The translations under genes and the position numbers were made by a program. From NCBI RefSeq assembly GCF_900747795.2, contig NC_041403.2, positions 76,070,951 through 76,134,950 on the forward strand: a stretch of DNA of 64,000 nucleotides, written 5' to 3'. Positions 53,626-64,000 of this stretch are shown in pieces. Origin of the DNA: Erpetoichthys calabaricus. Its lineage: Eukaryota; Chordata; Cladistia; Polypteriformes; Polypteridae. The stretch's first letter is position 1. Every line of letters starts with the position of its first letter. The notes under the pieces were generated by a model, which saw nothing but the letters and a program-made list of their open reading frames with translations, had not been told where the DNA came from and ran no database searches.

Positions 53626-56600
53626 TCATAAAATTTGGTTTTCATGTACACTTGCATTAGAAATGCTACAAAAAAAAATCTAGGGTAATTTTCTTTTATA
53701 ATGCGACTAACAAATCTAACTAACGTAGACTATATCATAACACTGAATTTTCATCAAAGAAAAAGTGCAGCTATTGGTTGTAAATCTCCCCATTATAAAC
53801 ATAATCTGAATGCAATATGCATATTATGGAGTGTAGATGTAAAATGAAATTCATTTTCTCTACAGCTATAGAAATATTATGATCAAGATGACAAATTACA
53901 AATTTGAAAACCATATAACACATAAATAGATACGAATTTAAAATAAAAGGCAGATAAATGTGGGATGACTCAAGTTCATAAAAATTGATGCAAAGATGGA
54001 GGCATAAAAAGAGATTCAAAGAGCACTACCAGTAAGGTGTTAATTCAAGCTATCTAAATAACTCAATTTTTATGTATAGCAAAACTGAATTTTAACATCA
54101 CATTCACTAAATCATTATGTACAAAAGATGTACAATAGTTTCATGCTTCAGTTTTCTTTTGCTCTACACCAGAACAGCAGTTAATTCTCCAATGTACAAT
54201 ATTTCTTCCATAATCTGTAATAATTCTAAGTGCTGTAGTAGATCTGTCTTGTGAGCAATTTTACCATTTTCAAACAAATAGTGAATACCTGAAAACTCAA
54301 ATATAAATTTATTAACCAGTGATATAAAAGAAAGATGGGTATCTTAGGTATATGAGCACTGCAATGGCATGGTGGAATGATTAATTTCTTTATGGATTAT
54401 AACACATCATGACAGACATATGCATTAGAATAAGAATATCAATTGATGGAAAACATTACTTGAACTTGGTAGCCTACTTAGTGTTATATTTACACCTGGA
54501 AAAATTAGTCAAAAAGTCACAATTTTTTTCAACCAGAAAAAAATGTTACTACGTGTAACAGAAATTTGAAAATACCAAATGCCAACATTATCACAGTAGG
54601 AAAGGCATGTCTAGTGTGGACTGCTGTACCAATTCATGTCTAGTGCATGTCCTAAGTGTGAGATGTTATGAAACGCTCACCAACGCACAGCCCAATGTTG
54701 CAATTGAGGCAACAAAAGCATGTTTCTTTGCTCACTCTTTCTGTTTTATTCAGTAACTTGTGCATGAGATGGTAGAAGAGCAGTTCTTGACTTGCACGAT
54801 TATTTGCCCATTGTGTTATTGTACGCTACCACAGCCCCAAGGTGTTGTGACTTCCACATCTCCCCTGACACAAACATTGACAGCTGTACTGTGAACGGTG
54901 CTTAGAGGGCAAATGCCTTTCTTGTCCTTCCCCTTGATTGTAATAATTGTGCCTTTTTTCTACATAGATACTACACCTTCCTGCAGCTTTACACGACTAA
55001 AGTCAAGGCTGTTCAGTCATATGCATCAGTTTCGCAGTTCTCGTCAATATCTGATGACTGGCTTTACATCTTCTAATTTACACACCATTGTGTTTTCTAG
55101 TTCAAGGCTCTGCCCTACAAAAGAACACTGATGAGTAACCACAAAGTTAAAACGCTTAGAGATAATTAGAGATATTGACGATTCTTTTGTAGCATGATGT
55201 TATTTTATCTACTAGATGGCAACAAAATACTATCATTACCATTTTACATCGAATCATAACAGGTTAACCCTAACTCTCGGGCTTAAATGACCATTTTTAC
55301 ATAGGATTTCCGAGCAACAGAGATGCCAAGGAGGTTATACATAGTTGCCTCAGTTTGAGAGCCCCTCTTGCAGTTTATAGCACATCAAATTAAGTCCACA
55401 CAGTGAATGAACGATACTAATATTTTGGTAAATATCAATGTTAAATGTGCAAGATTCAACTATCAGAAAGACAGATTGCTCAAACATGTTCCTTTAACAT
55501 TAAGGTTTAATGGGAACTTCTCTGAAAATACACAGTCCACTGTTTTTAACATTTCTTTCAAGTTTGAATTACATTTATTCATAGCTATCTGTTATACTGT
55601 GAAATTGCTAATTTTATACAGTACTTCTTTGATCATTTAACTGTTTTCAATGTTTCTTCCAGACACTCCAACATCTTAGCATGTGTTACTGAAACATCTA
55701 TAAAAATAAGATCAAACTTTATGTAAAGCTGAGGCATTCTGTAATGCTTTTCTAACCATTCTCATCCTGGTTTGGTGCACCTGATGTAAACTGTAATGAT
55801 TTTAGACAATGACAAAACCAAGGATGGGTTTACTTTTGTGCGAGAACCAAATCTTATTTACCTATGTCATTCTCTACTGCACTCATTAATTGTTCTAAAG
55901 ATATATATAACTTGTGAGTATTAAACCATCTTTAAGAAGGACAGTACTAGTTTTGATTAAACATGAATTTCATAGTAAACATGTACAATAAAACCTATAA
56001 TAATTGGTTAGCAATCTTTCAAGCTAGAATTTTAAGTTTAAAAGGTCAATACTGACCTACTTAATATGCTACATAAAAATTTTGTAATTTCTTCTATTTA
56101 TTTTCATTAACATATAATTTGTATTCAGTGTTACATCACAGCAAAAGCTAATCTGAATAAATATGTAATCCTAAAACAGTATAGGCCAATTTCTGTCTGT
56201 CTTGCACTTTGTTGGATATATGCAGCATTAACATTTGAGATGCACCATGGAATGGATTTTGCAATGCATGTAGTAATAAAATGCTTTGTAATTTTCAATA
56301 CAACATATAGTGGATTGCACTCTTGCTCAGAATACTGTATGAAACATCTTATAATTGAGGCAACAGAAAAAACTAACAAAAACAATGAATATTTTAATTG
56401 GAAGAAAAAAAATTCTACAGTCGATTTCTAACTGCCTGGCAGGTACTATTGGAAGTGCTTAAATTCAAGGAAAACAGCTTTCAGGTTAGCACTTTGATCA
56501 AGTTGCTAAGCATATTTAAGCAATCAAGGATGTAAAATATGAATAAAGATACGAAAAAAAGCATTGCACAGGAAGTGCGTCAAACTTGACAGAATTAATC

Positions 56601-59085
56601 ACCTAATGAGTGAAAGGCAAGATATGAAAGAGGAGCTGCTGCCAAGCATACAAGGTGAACAAATATAACCTATGAAGAAGCATGCAGTAGACAAGCAAAT
56701 GTAATTACAACATGATTTTCTGAAGAATTGAAAATTCACAGACATAAGGCAGATTCCACAAGAAAAAGAAAAGCCAGTCAAACTCTATACAGTACTTATA
56801 TTTTAAACTATCACAACGGGATGCCAATTACCATCAACTGTGTGTGCCGACTGCACAGAGCAGCAGCAGAATTTGTCAAAAAAAGCTGGAATTCATCCTC
56901 CAGAAATATTTAATACAAAGAAATGAAATGGTTTAGAAAGTTCGGATTGAATTCAGTCAAGAACATCCAGAAAATGTACAATGTGACCTTTATACTCTTA
57001 ACCTAGATATGACAAGCAGCACACACTTCTGGTTGACCGTGTCTAGCAACGACACGGAATCCATCCACAAATACTCCTCAAAATGGCAGTGTGCATAAGA
57101 AAAACAAAACAATGTTGCAGGGGAATGCTAGTTATTTTTAACATTACTAAAAACATTTCAAGTACCAAAAATAGATGTGACCACGAGATTCCCTGACCTC
57201 TAAGACAAAGGCCTAAATCATTTTTATATATAAAAAAGCCACATTATGACAATGTGAATATGAATCTTGTACATCAAAGATCAGAGACCCTGAAAAATTG
57301 GGCCAAATTTGCATTAACAAATGAAGATATAATTTCAGAGCATTGCTGTGGTGTCAGGGATCTCTGATGGTTCTTCACTTAGATTTAAATGCTAAACCAG
57401 TAATCAGCAATTTAATGTGAAACAGGTCAATCAGTATTAATAGAAATTTAGAATTCTGTTAATGACATTTCACCACTACTGTACAGTATGCCTCATTGTC
57501 TTACACAACCCTATACTTAAACTCAAAATACATAAGACAGATATGGAAACATTGAGTAATCTATAAAGCTACATGTTCCTGACTGGCTCACTAACCGACT
57601 AAGCAAACATCCTTGGCTATTTGCATACAACCTAAAAAAAAAAAATAAAAAAAAAACACATGGCAAGAAATAAAAACAAAAACTCACCAAAAAGTTAATT
57701 CTGAAGGTGAAAAAAAACAAAAAAAAAACACTGTTTCCCATTTAATAGTTGGAAAGTGCAAACTTTGGGTAAGGGCTACAGCACCTGCAGAATAGTGCAG
57801 ATAACAGCATGTTTGACTACAAACCAAAAGCATCTTGATCCTGACACCATCCTTTTTTAATCTAAATTATATAGTTAAGTATAGCAGAAATATGAAGAAT
57901 TATTAATTAACATTGTGGAGTCTGGCCATTCTTCTAAGAACTCTTTCATTAAAATGCATTTTCTCCCACAGAACTGCTACTCAATCGATTTTTTAAATCA
58001 TGCCATTCTCTGTGAACTCTACAGGCTACACATTATTGCAACTTTTCTGGAGATTCTGTATCCACCATGTCTGGTAAAAACAATTGCACCAAGCTGGGCT
58101 AAATCTCTTGCTCATGAACTGCAACAATAATAAAAAGATGCTTGTAGAGATATATCTAATTTTTGGTAAGTGACCAAAAAAAGTACAAATATCTATTCAG
58201 AAAAACAACAAGTAACAGCAGAGATTTTTCTTAGAGTTGAGCACATTTGGGGAAAATGCTTAGTCACCACTGCTGCAGAATGATGGGGGTGCTGTACATG
58301 AAAAATGAGTTTCAACCTAAAGTATAAAACTCCAAATTAACTTAAAATGTAATGAGAATCATGCAGTAGTTATTTTATTTATAGTACTAAATTGATAGGC
58401 ATAAAGTTAAAGAAATGCACTTGCCAAGAAAGCTAAACATGAAAAGTCCATTATAAAATTATACAGTTTGACATACACAATTAATAGACTTAAAGAGAAC
58501 AGGCACAGAAGCATTAACGAAGGAGACACAGCATTTTGTTTTATCGTTTTAAAGTTATGCTTTGGCCACTGAATACTCAAGCTGATCAATCTGACATTCA
58601 AGATTTCAGCAAAAACATCACCAATGCAGGAAATTATACAAAGACTTTTAACATCATACAAATTAAAATGATACAGAGTGAAATACTGTGGGTAAAATTC
58701 AAGATAAGCTGTTTGTTTCTATAGCATAAAGTTGTTGACAGTGGTACCCAGACCTAGTGGTACAGTTTCAAAATTATTCTATCAAGTGAACAATGACAGA
58801 CTGATGATGCACATTCTATATGCACAAATAGCTTTCTATTCCAGAAAAAGGAACGTGTCAGGTAGTTTAAGAGAGAATCATCATAGTACTACCCCATACC
58901 CACAAAAATTACAACACCTTAACAAGGAACAAGTAGTGTGGATAAGAAATTAGTAAAACAGACAACACAATAGGACGAGATTGGATTTGAATATACTTTA
59001 CCTCTTAATGTAATAATTTGTCAAAAATAAAAAGATGTATGCTATATTTCAAGTGATACTCTATTCTATAACTCTTCTATACTTC
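53626..59085. other. Long non-coding stretch, nothing recognised
   Basis: Over 5 kb of AT-rich sequence. Short ORFs (for example 54898, 55407, 56131, 57915, 58407, 58732) match nothing I know and lack splice context. No ELOVL1 leader exon could be fixed here, and no CpG-rich promoter is visible. Confidence 0.4.
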
Positions 59086-59090
59086 CTTTT

Positions 59091-59600
59091 GATAGATAGA
59101 TACTTTATTAATCCCAAGGGGAAATTCACATACTCCAGCAGCAGCATACTGATAAAGAACAGTTTTAAATTAAAAAGAGTGATAACAATGCAGGTATACA
59201 AACAGACAATAACTTTGTATAATTTTAACATTTACCCCCAATGGGGTGGAATTGAAGAGTCGCATAGTGTGGGGGAGGAATGATCTTCTCAGTCTGTCAG
59301 TGGAGCAGGACAGTAACAGCAGTCTGTCGCTGAAGCTGCTCCTCTGTCTGGAGATGATACTGTTCAGTGGATGCAGTGGATTCTCCATTATTGACAGGAG
59401 CCTGCTCAGTGCCCGTCTCTCTGCAACGGATGTCAAACTGTCCAGCTCTGTGCCTACAATAGAGCCTGCCTTCCTCACCAGTTTGTCCAGGCACGAGACG
59501 TCCCTCTTCTTTATGCTGCTTCCCCAGCACACCACTGCATAGAAGAGGGCACTCGCCACAACCGTCTGATAGAAATGTTTAAACCTTTGAAACTGTAGTG
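59091..59600 (-). mobile_element. LINE 3' end with reverse-transcriptase C-terminus (CR1/L2/Rex1-like)
   Basis: The minus-strand frame gives FYQTVVASALFYAVVCWGSS, KKRDVSCLDKLVRKAGSIVG, AERRALSRLLSIMENPLHPL and SFLPHTMRLFN, the typical C-terminal tail of fish non-LTR retrotransposon reverse transcriptase. It ends in a 3' untranslated part (TCCCCTTGGGATTAATAAAG) and a (TATC)n tail at 59091..59104. It is 5'-truncated. The intact Tc1 lies immediately beyond its truncated end. Confidence 0.85.
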
Positions 59601-59605
59601 AACAT

Positions 59606-61224
59606 ACAGTGGTGTGAAAAACTATTTGCCCAATTCCTGATTTCTTATTCTTTTGCATGTTTGTCACACAAAATGTTTCTGATCATCAAACACATTTAAC
59701 CATTAGTCAAATATAACACAAGTAAACACAAAATGCAGTTTTTAAATGATGGTTTTTATTATTTAGGGAGAAAAAAAATCCAAACCTACATGGCCCTGTG
59801 TGAAAAAGTAATTGCCCCCTTGTTAAAAAATAACCTAACTGTGGTGTATCACACCTGAGTTCAATTTCCGTAGCCACCCCCAGGCCTGATTACTGCCACA
59901 CCTGTTTCAATCAAGAAATCACTTAAATAGGAGCTGCCTGACACAGAGAAGTAGACCAAAAGCACCTCAAAAGCTAGACATCATGCCAAGATCCAAAGAA
60001 ATTCAGGAACAAATGAGAACAGAAGTAATTGAGATCTATCAGTCTGGTAAAGGTTATAAAGCCATTTCTAAAGCTTTGGGACTCCAGCGAACCACAGTGA
60101 GAGCCATTATCCACAAATGGCAAAAACATGGAACAGTGGTGAACCTTCCCAGGAGTGGCCGGCCGACCAAAATTACCCCAAGAGCGCAGAGACGACTCAT
60201 CCGAGAGGTCACAAAAGACCCCAGGACAACGTCTAAAGAACTGCAGGCCTCACTTGCCTCAATTAAGGTCAGTGTTCACGACTCCACCATAAGAAAGAGA
60301 CTGGGCAAAAACGGCCTGCATGGCAGATTTCCAAGACGCAAACCACTGTTAAGCAAAAAGAACATTAGGGCTCGTCTCAATTTTGCTAAGAAACATCTCA
60401 ATGATTGCCAAGACTTTTGGGAAAATACCTTGTGGACTGATGAGACAAAAGTTGAACTTTTTGGAAGGCAAATGTCCCGTTACATCTGGCGTAAAAGGAA
60501 CACAGCATTTCAGAAAAAGAACATCATACCAACAGTAAAATATGGTGGTGGTAGTGTGATGGTCTGGGGTTGTTTTGCTGCTTCAGGACCTGGAAGGCTT
60601 GCTGTGATAGATGGAACCATGAATTCTACTGTCTACCAAAAAATCCTTAAGGAGAATGTCCGGCCATCTGTTCGTCAACTCAAGCTGAAGCAATCTTGGG
60701 TGCTGCAACAGGACAATGACCCAAAACACACCAGCAAATCCACCTCTGAATGGCTGAAGAAAAACAAAATGAAGACTTTGGAGTGGCCTAGTCAAAGTCC
60801 TGACCTGAATCCAATTGAGATGCTATGGCATGACCTTAAAAAGGCGGTTCATGCTAGAAAACCCTCAAATAAAGCTGAATTACAACAATTTTGCAAAGAT
60901 GAGTGGGCCAAAATTCCTCCAGAGCGCTGTAATAGACTCATTGCAAGTTATCGCAAACGCTTGATTGCAGTTATTGCTGCTAAGGGTGGCCCAACCAGTT
61001 ATTAGGTTCAGGGGGCAATTACTTTTTCACACAGGGCCATGTAGGTTTGGATTTTTTTTTCTCCCTAAATAATAAAAACCACCATTTACAAACTGCATTT
61101 TGTGTTTACTTGTGTTATATTTGACTAATGGTTAAATGTGTTTGATGATCAGAAACATTTTGTGTAACAAACATGCAAAAGAATAAGAAATCAGGAAGGG
61201 GGCAAATAGTTTTTCACACCACTG
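59606..61224 (+). mobile_element. Apparently intact Tc1/mariner transposon, 1619 bp
   Basis: Terminal inverted repeats of about 214 bp (59606..59819 and 61011..61224) begin CAGTGGTGTGAAAAAC and differ at only a handful of positions. The TA target is duplicated at 59604..59605 and 61225..61226. A single uninterrupted 340-codon transposase lies between. Length, arms and frame all match a full Tc1 element, so the copy is recent. It landed at the truncated 5' edge of a LINE. Confidence 0.96.
59983..61005 (+). CDS. Tc1-type DDE transposase, full length
   Basis: The enzyme cuts and pastes its element at TA sites. The 340 residues run without a stop. An N-terminal helix-turn-helix (IEIYQSGKGYKAISKALGLQ, 17-36, with TTVRAIIHKW) is followed by the GRPTK linker (59-63), which fits a GRPR-like motif, then a second helix-turn-helix near 84-108. 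The catalytic triad is D153 (WTDETK), D244 (LQQDNDPKH) and E279 (PDLNPIEMLW), with 34 residues between the last two: DD34E, the Tc1 signature. [11 protein letters not shown] (188-198) is the glycine-rich box. A basic stretch FPRRKPLLSKK could serve nuclear import. The start is the first ATG after the left arm. All key residues are present, so activity is plausible but unproved. Confidence 0.96.
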   Translation: MPRSKEIQEQMRTEVIEIYQSGKGYKAISKALGLQRTTVRAIIHKWQKHGTVVNLPRSGRPTKITPRAQRRLIREVTKDPRTTSKELQASLASIKVSVHDSTIRKRLGKNGLHGRFPRRKPLLSKKNIRARLNFAKKHLNDCQDFWENTLWTDETKVELFGRQMSRYIWRKRNTAFQKKNIIPTVKYGGGSVMVWGCFAASGPGRLAVIDGTMNSTVYQKILKENVRPSVRQLKLKQSWVLQQDNDPKHTSKSTSEWLKKNKMKTLEWPSQSPDLNPIEMLWHDLKKAVHARKPSNKAELQQFCKDEWAKIPPERCNRLIASYRKRLIAVIAAKGGPTSY

Positions 61225-61226
61225 TA

Positions 61227-61792
61227 TTTGGCACACTGCATTGCCAAAGTTAAAAAAGCAGCTTAGCATCACAACTACAAAAGTGGATGCTATGATTTAC
61301 TAAAAGAAAATAAGTGATAAATAAGTGAACAAAGATCAACTTGCTTATAAATGGATTTGCTGCTTTTCCATTTACAAAATAAATATTAAGAAGAACTGTG
61401 GAATAGAAAGCTGAATTAATCACTAAAGGAGAATTTGACCAAATAAAATGGCGACACTTTTTTTTTTGTTTTTAAACTGGCTACTGATAGTAATGAAAAA
61501 GTTTCTTATACAGGAGACACAAGAGCGATAGGTTTCAAATACTGAGTAAGCTTTCTGTTGAATGAAATTATAAGTGAAACAGATACCGGAGTTAACACTT
61601 TTAGGAGCTATAATTATTGTCCAACAACTAACCAAACCCTTGTTAAAACAGGTTTTTGATGTCCAATTTAAACAGAAGGGAAAAAATAACTACAGAAAAA
61701 CACTAAAGCCCTTCTCAAGGCTGACAGTTTGCTAGACCTAGAAGTCCATCTTTTGAAGTTCGAAACCCAAGAGATTAGTGTAGGCTGCCAAA
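61227..61792. other. Non-coding between Tc1 and mariner MITE
   Basis: AT-rich; no gene or repeat recognised. Confidence 0.4.
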
Positions 61793-61794
61793 TA

Positions 61795-62012
61795 CAAGGT
61801 GAGTCAAAATTATGTTAACACTAATGATACTGCTATGTATATACTTATATACAATTTTTGTGGACAACGCATGTGCCACATATGGTACATGTATTGAACA
61901 TAAAGGCAAACAGTTTGAGACATTCCTATAAATCATCTTGCACATATGAAGTATTTTTCGTGAATAAATTGTTTCCGCCATTCAATTGTTAACATAATTT
62001 TGACTCACCCTG
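61795..62012. mobile_element. 218-bp mariner-type MITE
   Basis: The inverted ends CAAGGTGAGTCAAAATTATG and CAGGGTGAGTCAAAATTATG continue to TTAACA and differ at one base. TA flanks both sides (61793, 62013). The interior is AT-rich without coding capacity. Confidence 0.9.
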
Positions 62013-62014
62013 TA

Positions 62015-64000
62015 TAAAGTTACCAAGTTCAAACGGGAAGGATTCAGGACAATGGTGTGTTTCACTGGTTTGGTCCTGTTTCTGTAGCTTCATTTTCAAT
62101 GTGCAAAGTTTCACAGACAGCTATGGGATAGTGCTCAACTACAGGCACCACCATTAATTTAAATAGAAATAAACTGGCTTAAAATGGTGGTTTGAAAAAA
62201 TGATACCATAAAATATGCAGCTTAATAAAGCATGGGATAATATAACAGTGCAACTGACCTATTAAGTCTCTTAAACTAGGATAAAGTACTAAAATTATTT
62301 TTGGAAATTTGTCTTTTCTTCACAGTTTAGATCTTTTCAGTGTTTGATATACAGTACAGTAGTTCCTCCTAAGAGCTCCTGGAGATTCCTGGAGATTGTT
62401 GTTGTGTGTGTCTGGTTAACTGGCAAGTCTAAACTGGCATCATGTGAGTGAAGGTATGTGCAGGAGTGGGCTCAGTGATGGACTGTTAAATAATGCTGGT
62501 GGGATGGACTTCAGCTTCACTTGACCCTCAACTGGATGGGATACATTTTATGTTATATAATATACAATTCTCATACATTTTATTTTAAATCAACAGATTC
62601 ACTCAAGCATAAAGCCCAAAAGATTTTAATGCAAGTTATTGTAATTATCAAAAAACTAATATCTCTTAACAAATACATGTTTAAAGGTAGCCACCAACAC
62701 CACTCTTAACCACATGCAAGAAAAATTGTTTCATTAATTTAAAAGCCTTTGAACTATCTGGATTCAATTAAATTTACAAACTCTAAACTGTTTCAAGAAT
62801 GCAGTATGCCACTTTGGCTTATTGACATAAAACATCTTTAATAACTTCAGAGACAACAACCTAATGTGTTTTTCCGATGAGGGCTCATGTTCTTGTTATT
62901 ACCTTTCTAAAATATTTAAGTTTGGAAGCTGATTTTGTAGATGTCTTTATTAATACAGAAAACAGAAATCTACTTATACACATTGAAAACTGTATTATGT
63001 TCTTTATATTATTAGTTTATAAAATGCACAGACAAACTAAGTTAAGCACATAGTATTAAAATTAACAGCTTCCATTTGTACTATGGTGTTTAAAAGCTTT
63101 TTTTGTGATGCCGGCTCTAGAGCACAACAGCACTTATAATGTTCTACCACCTGATAAAAAGTTTGCCAACAGCAAGATTACCTATAAAAAGTAATTTATT
63201 TTACATGACTGTTTATATCATAACTTTCTTTTTTATCTTTACTGTGTGCATCTTTATTTTCCCTTTTTGTGTTTTATCATGATTAGTACTAACCTGGCAG
63301 TTGGTAGTATAAACATTAGTATTCCTAGGAAAGGCCCTGAAGAATGGTGCGACTCCCCTGAAAAGCACTGGCTACTTCTGGGACTGTACATTATTATTGG
63401 GAAAATTGAATCATATTTAAATTACTTCAGTCCTTTTTCACTATTTTTCTGGCATGTTTCAACACATTCAGGGGGACTTCCTGAACACTTTGCAAACCAA
63501 ACAAAGTCAGAAAATATAAAACCTGTATAACAGTTTTGGTGAACTGTACTGTTGGACTTGATGATGCCCCTCTCCAGTGACCCTGATCAGATAGTATGAA
63601 TGACTTTGTGGAACAGACCGACTGATAAACTTCCTTTTTTCTTCCCTCAACATGTGAGTGAGATTTGTCCCTTTTTGACTAACTCAATGTCAGAGAGGGA
63701 TATGAATTGTACGGATATTCCTCTCCCCTAGACTTACTTCAATTTGTTCCCTATTACAATTTCCTGCACAATAATTTATTTCCAAAGTAAAATCAGGGGA
63801 AATTGAATGCAAAAAAGTAAGAAGCTCATTGCGCTCCCTTTAATGTAAAATTACATCTTTGCATACATTTATGATGTACTTATTGTTAACTACAATGTAA
63901 TTCCAAAACATAAGAAATAAGAATCAGTTATAACACACTGCATGTTATGAAAAACATGCACTACTCCTCAAAGAGAGATACATCATATAGTTATGTGTCA
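62015..64000. other. Non-coding to window end, nothing recognised
   Basis: AT-rich; a 94-codon ORF at 63246 has no recognisable relative. No exon of the next syntenic gene (MED8 in human order) was found. Confidence 0.4.

Noticed and set aside
63246-63530. 94-codon plus-strand ORF near the window end
   Set aside because: No recognisable domain, no splice context, and base composition like the surrounding AT-rich DNA.
49081-64000. Search for the ELOVL1 leader exon and promoter
   Set aside because: The acceptor at 49081 shows one must exist, but no CpG-rich segment with a convincing minus-strand donor could be picked out.

Overview
This is nuclear DNA of a vertebrate, almost certainly a ray-finned fish. 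Two spliced host genes can be read in full coding length: CDC20 on the plus strand (coding 9755..15679) and ELOVL1 on the minus strand (coding 49034 down to 28102). They lie tail to tail, the same arrangement I recall for human chromosome 1p34. The many copies of a tRNA-derived SINE with a (GGAT)n tail, the fish-type Tc1 families, and the long introns suggest a non-teleost lineage such as bichirs/reedfish; that placement is an inference from repeat style.

Layout. 1-8.7 kb: upstream DNA with a PIF/Harbinger element abutting a hAT element inside one shared 8-bp duplication, a CpG-rich promoter-like patch with a 53-codon ORF (4.4-4.7 kb), a LINE fragment, and a deleted P-element-like transposon (7543..8729) carrying a THAP-domain exon. 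8.8-15.75 kb: CDC20, with a cell-cycle-type promoter, a probable non-coding first exon, ten coding exons, one GC-AG intron and a poly(A) signal. 15.8-27 kb: intergenic DNA with nested Harbinger-like/hAT elements, two decayed Tc1 elements and a complete non-autonomous hAT. 27.2-49.1 kb: ELOVL1, seven coding exons over 21 kb. Its introns hold a Tc1 element split by a Helitron-like element (itself carrying a mariner-type MITE, AT satellite, long inverted repeat and two SINEs), a solo-LTR-like fossil, and a SINE trimer. 49.1-64 kb: no coding exon recognised; a decayed Tc1, a mariner remnant, a LINE 3' end, an apparently intact Tc1 transposon with a 340-codon transposase (59606..61224) and a small mariner-type MITE.

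Functionally, CDC20 is the APC/C activator and spindle-checkpoint target, and ELOVL1 is an ER very-long-chain fatty acid elongase. They are neighbours by conserved synteny, not by a shared pathway. Most of the remaining recognisable sequence is layered mobile DNA, and exact target-site duplications let the insertion order be worked out at several places. Nothing here clearly qualifies as a wholly new system. The strongest leads are the THAP-bearing P-type element beside the CDC20 promoter, the Harbinger/hAT compound, the SINE trimer with one duplication, and the intact Tc1.
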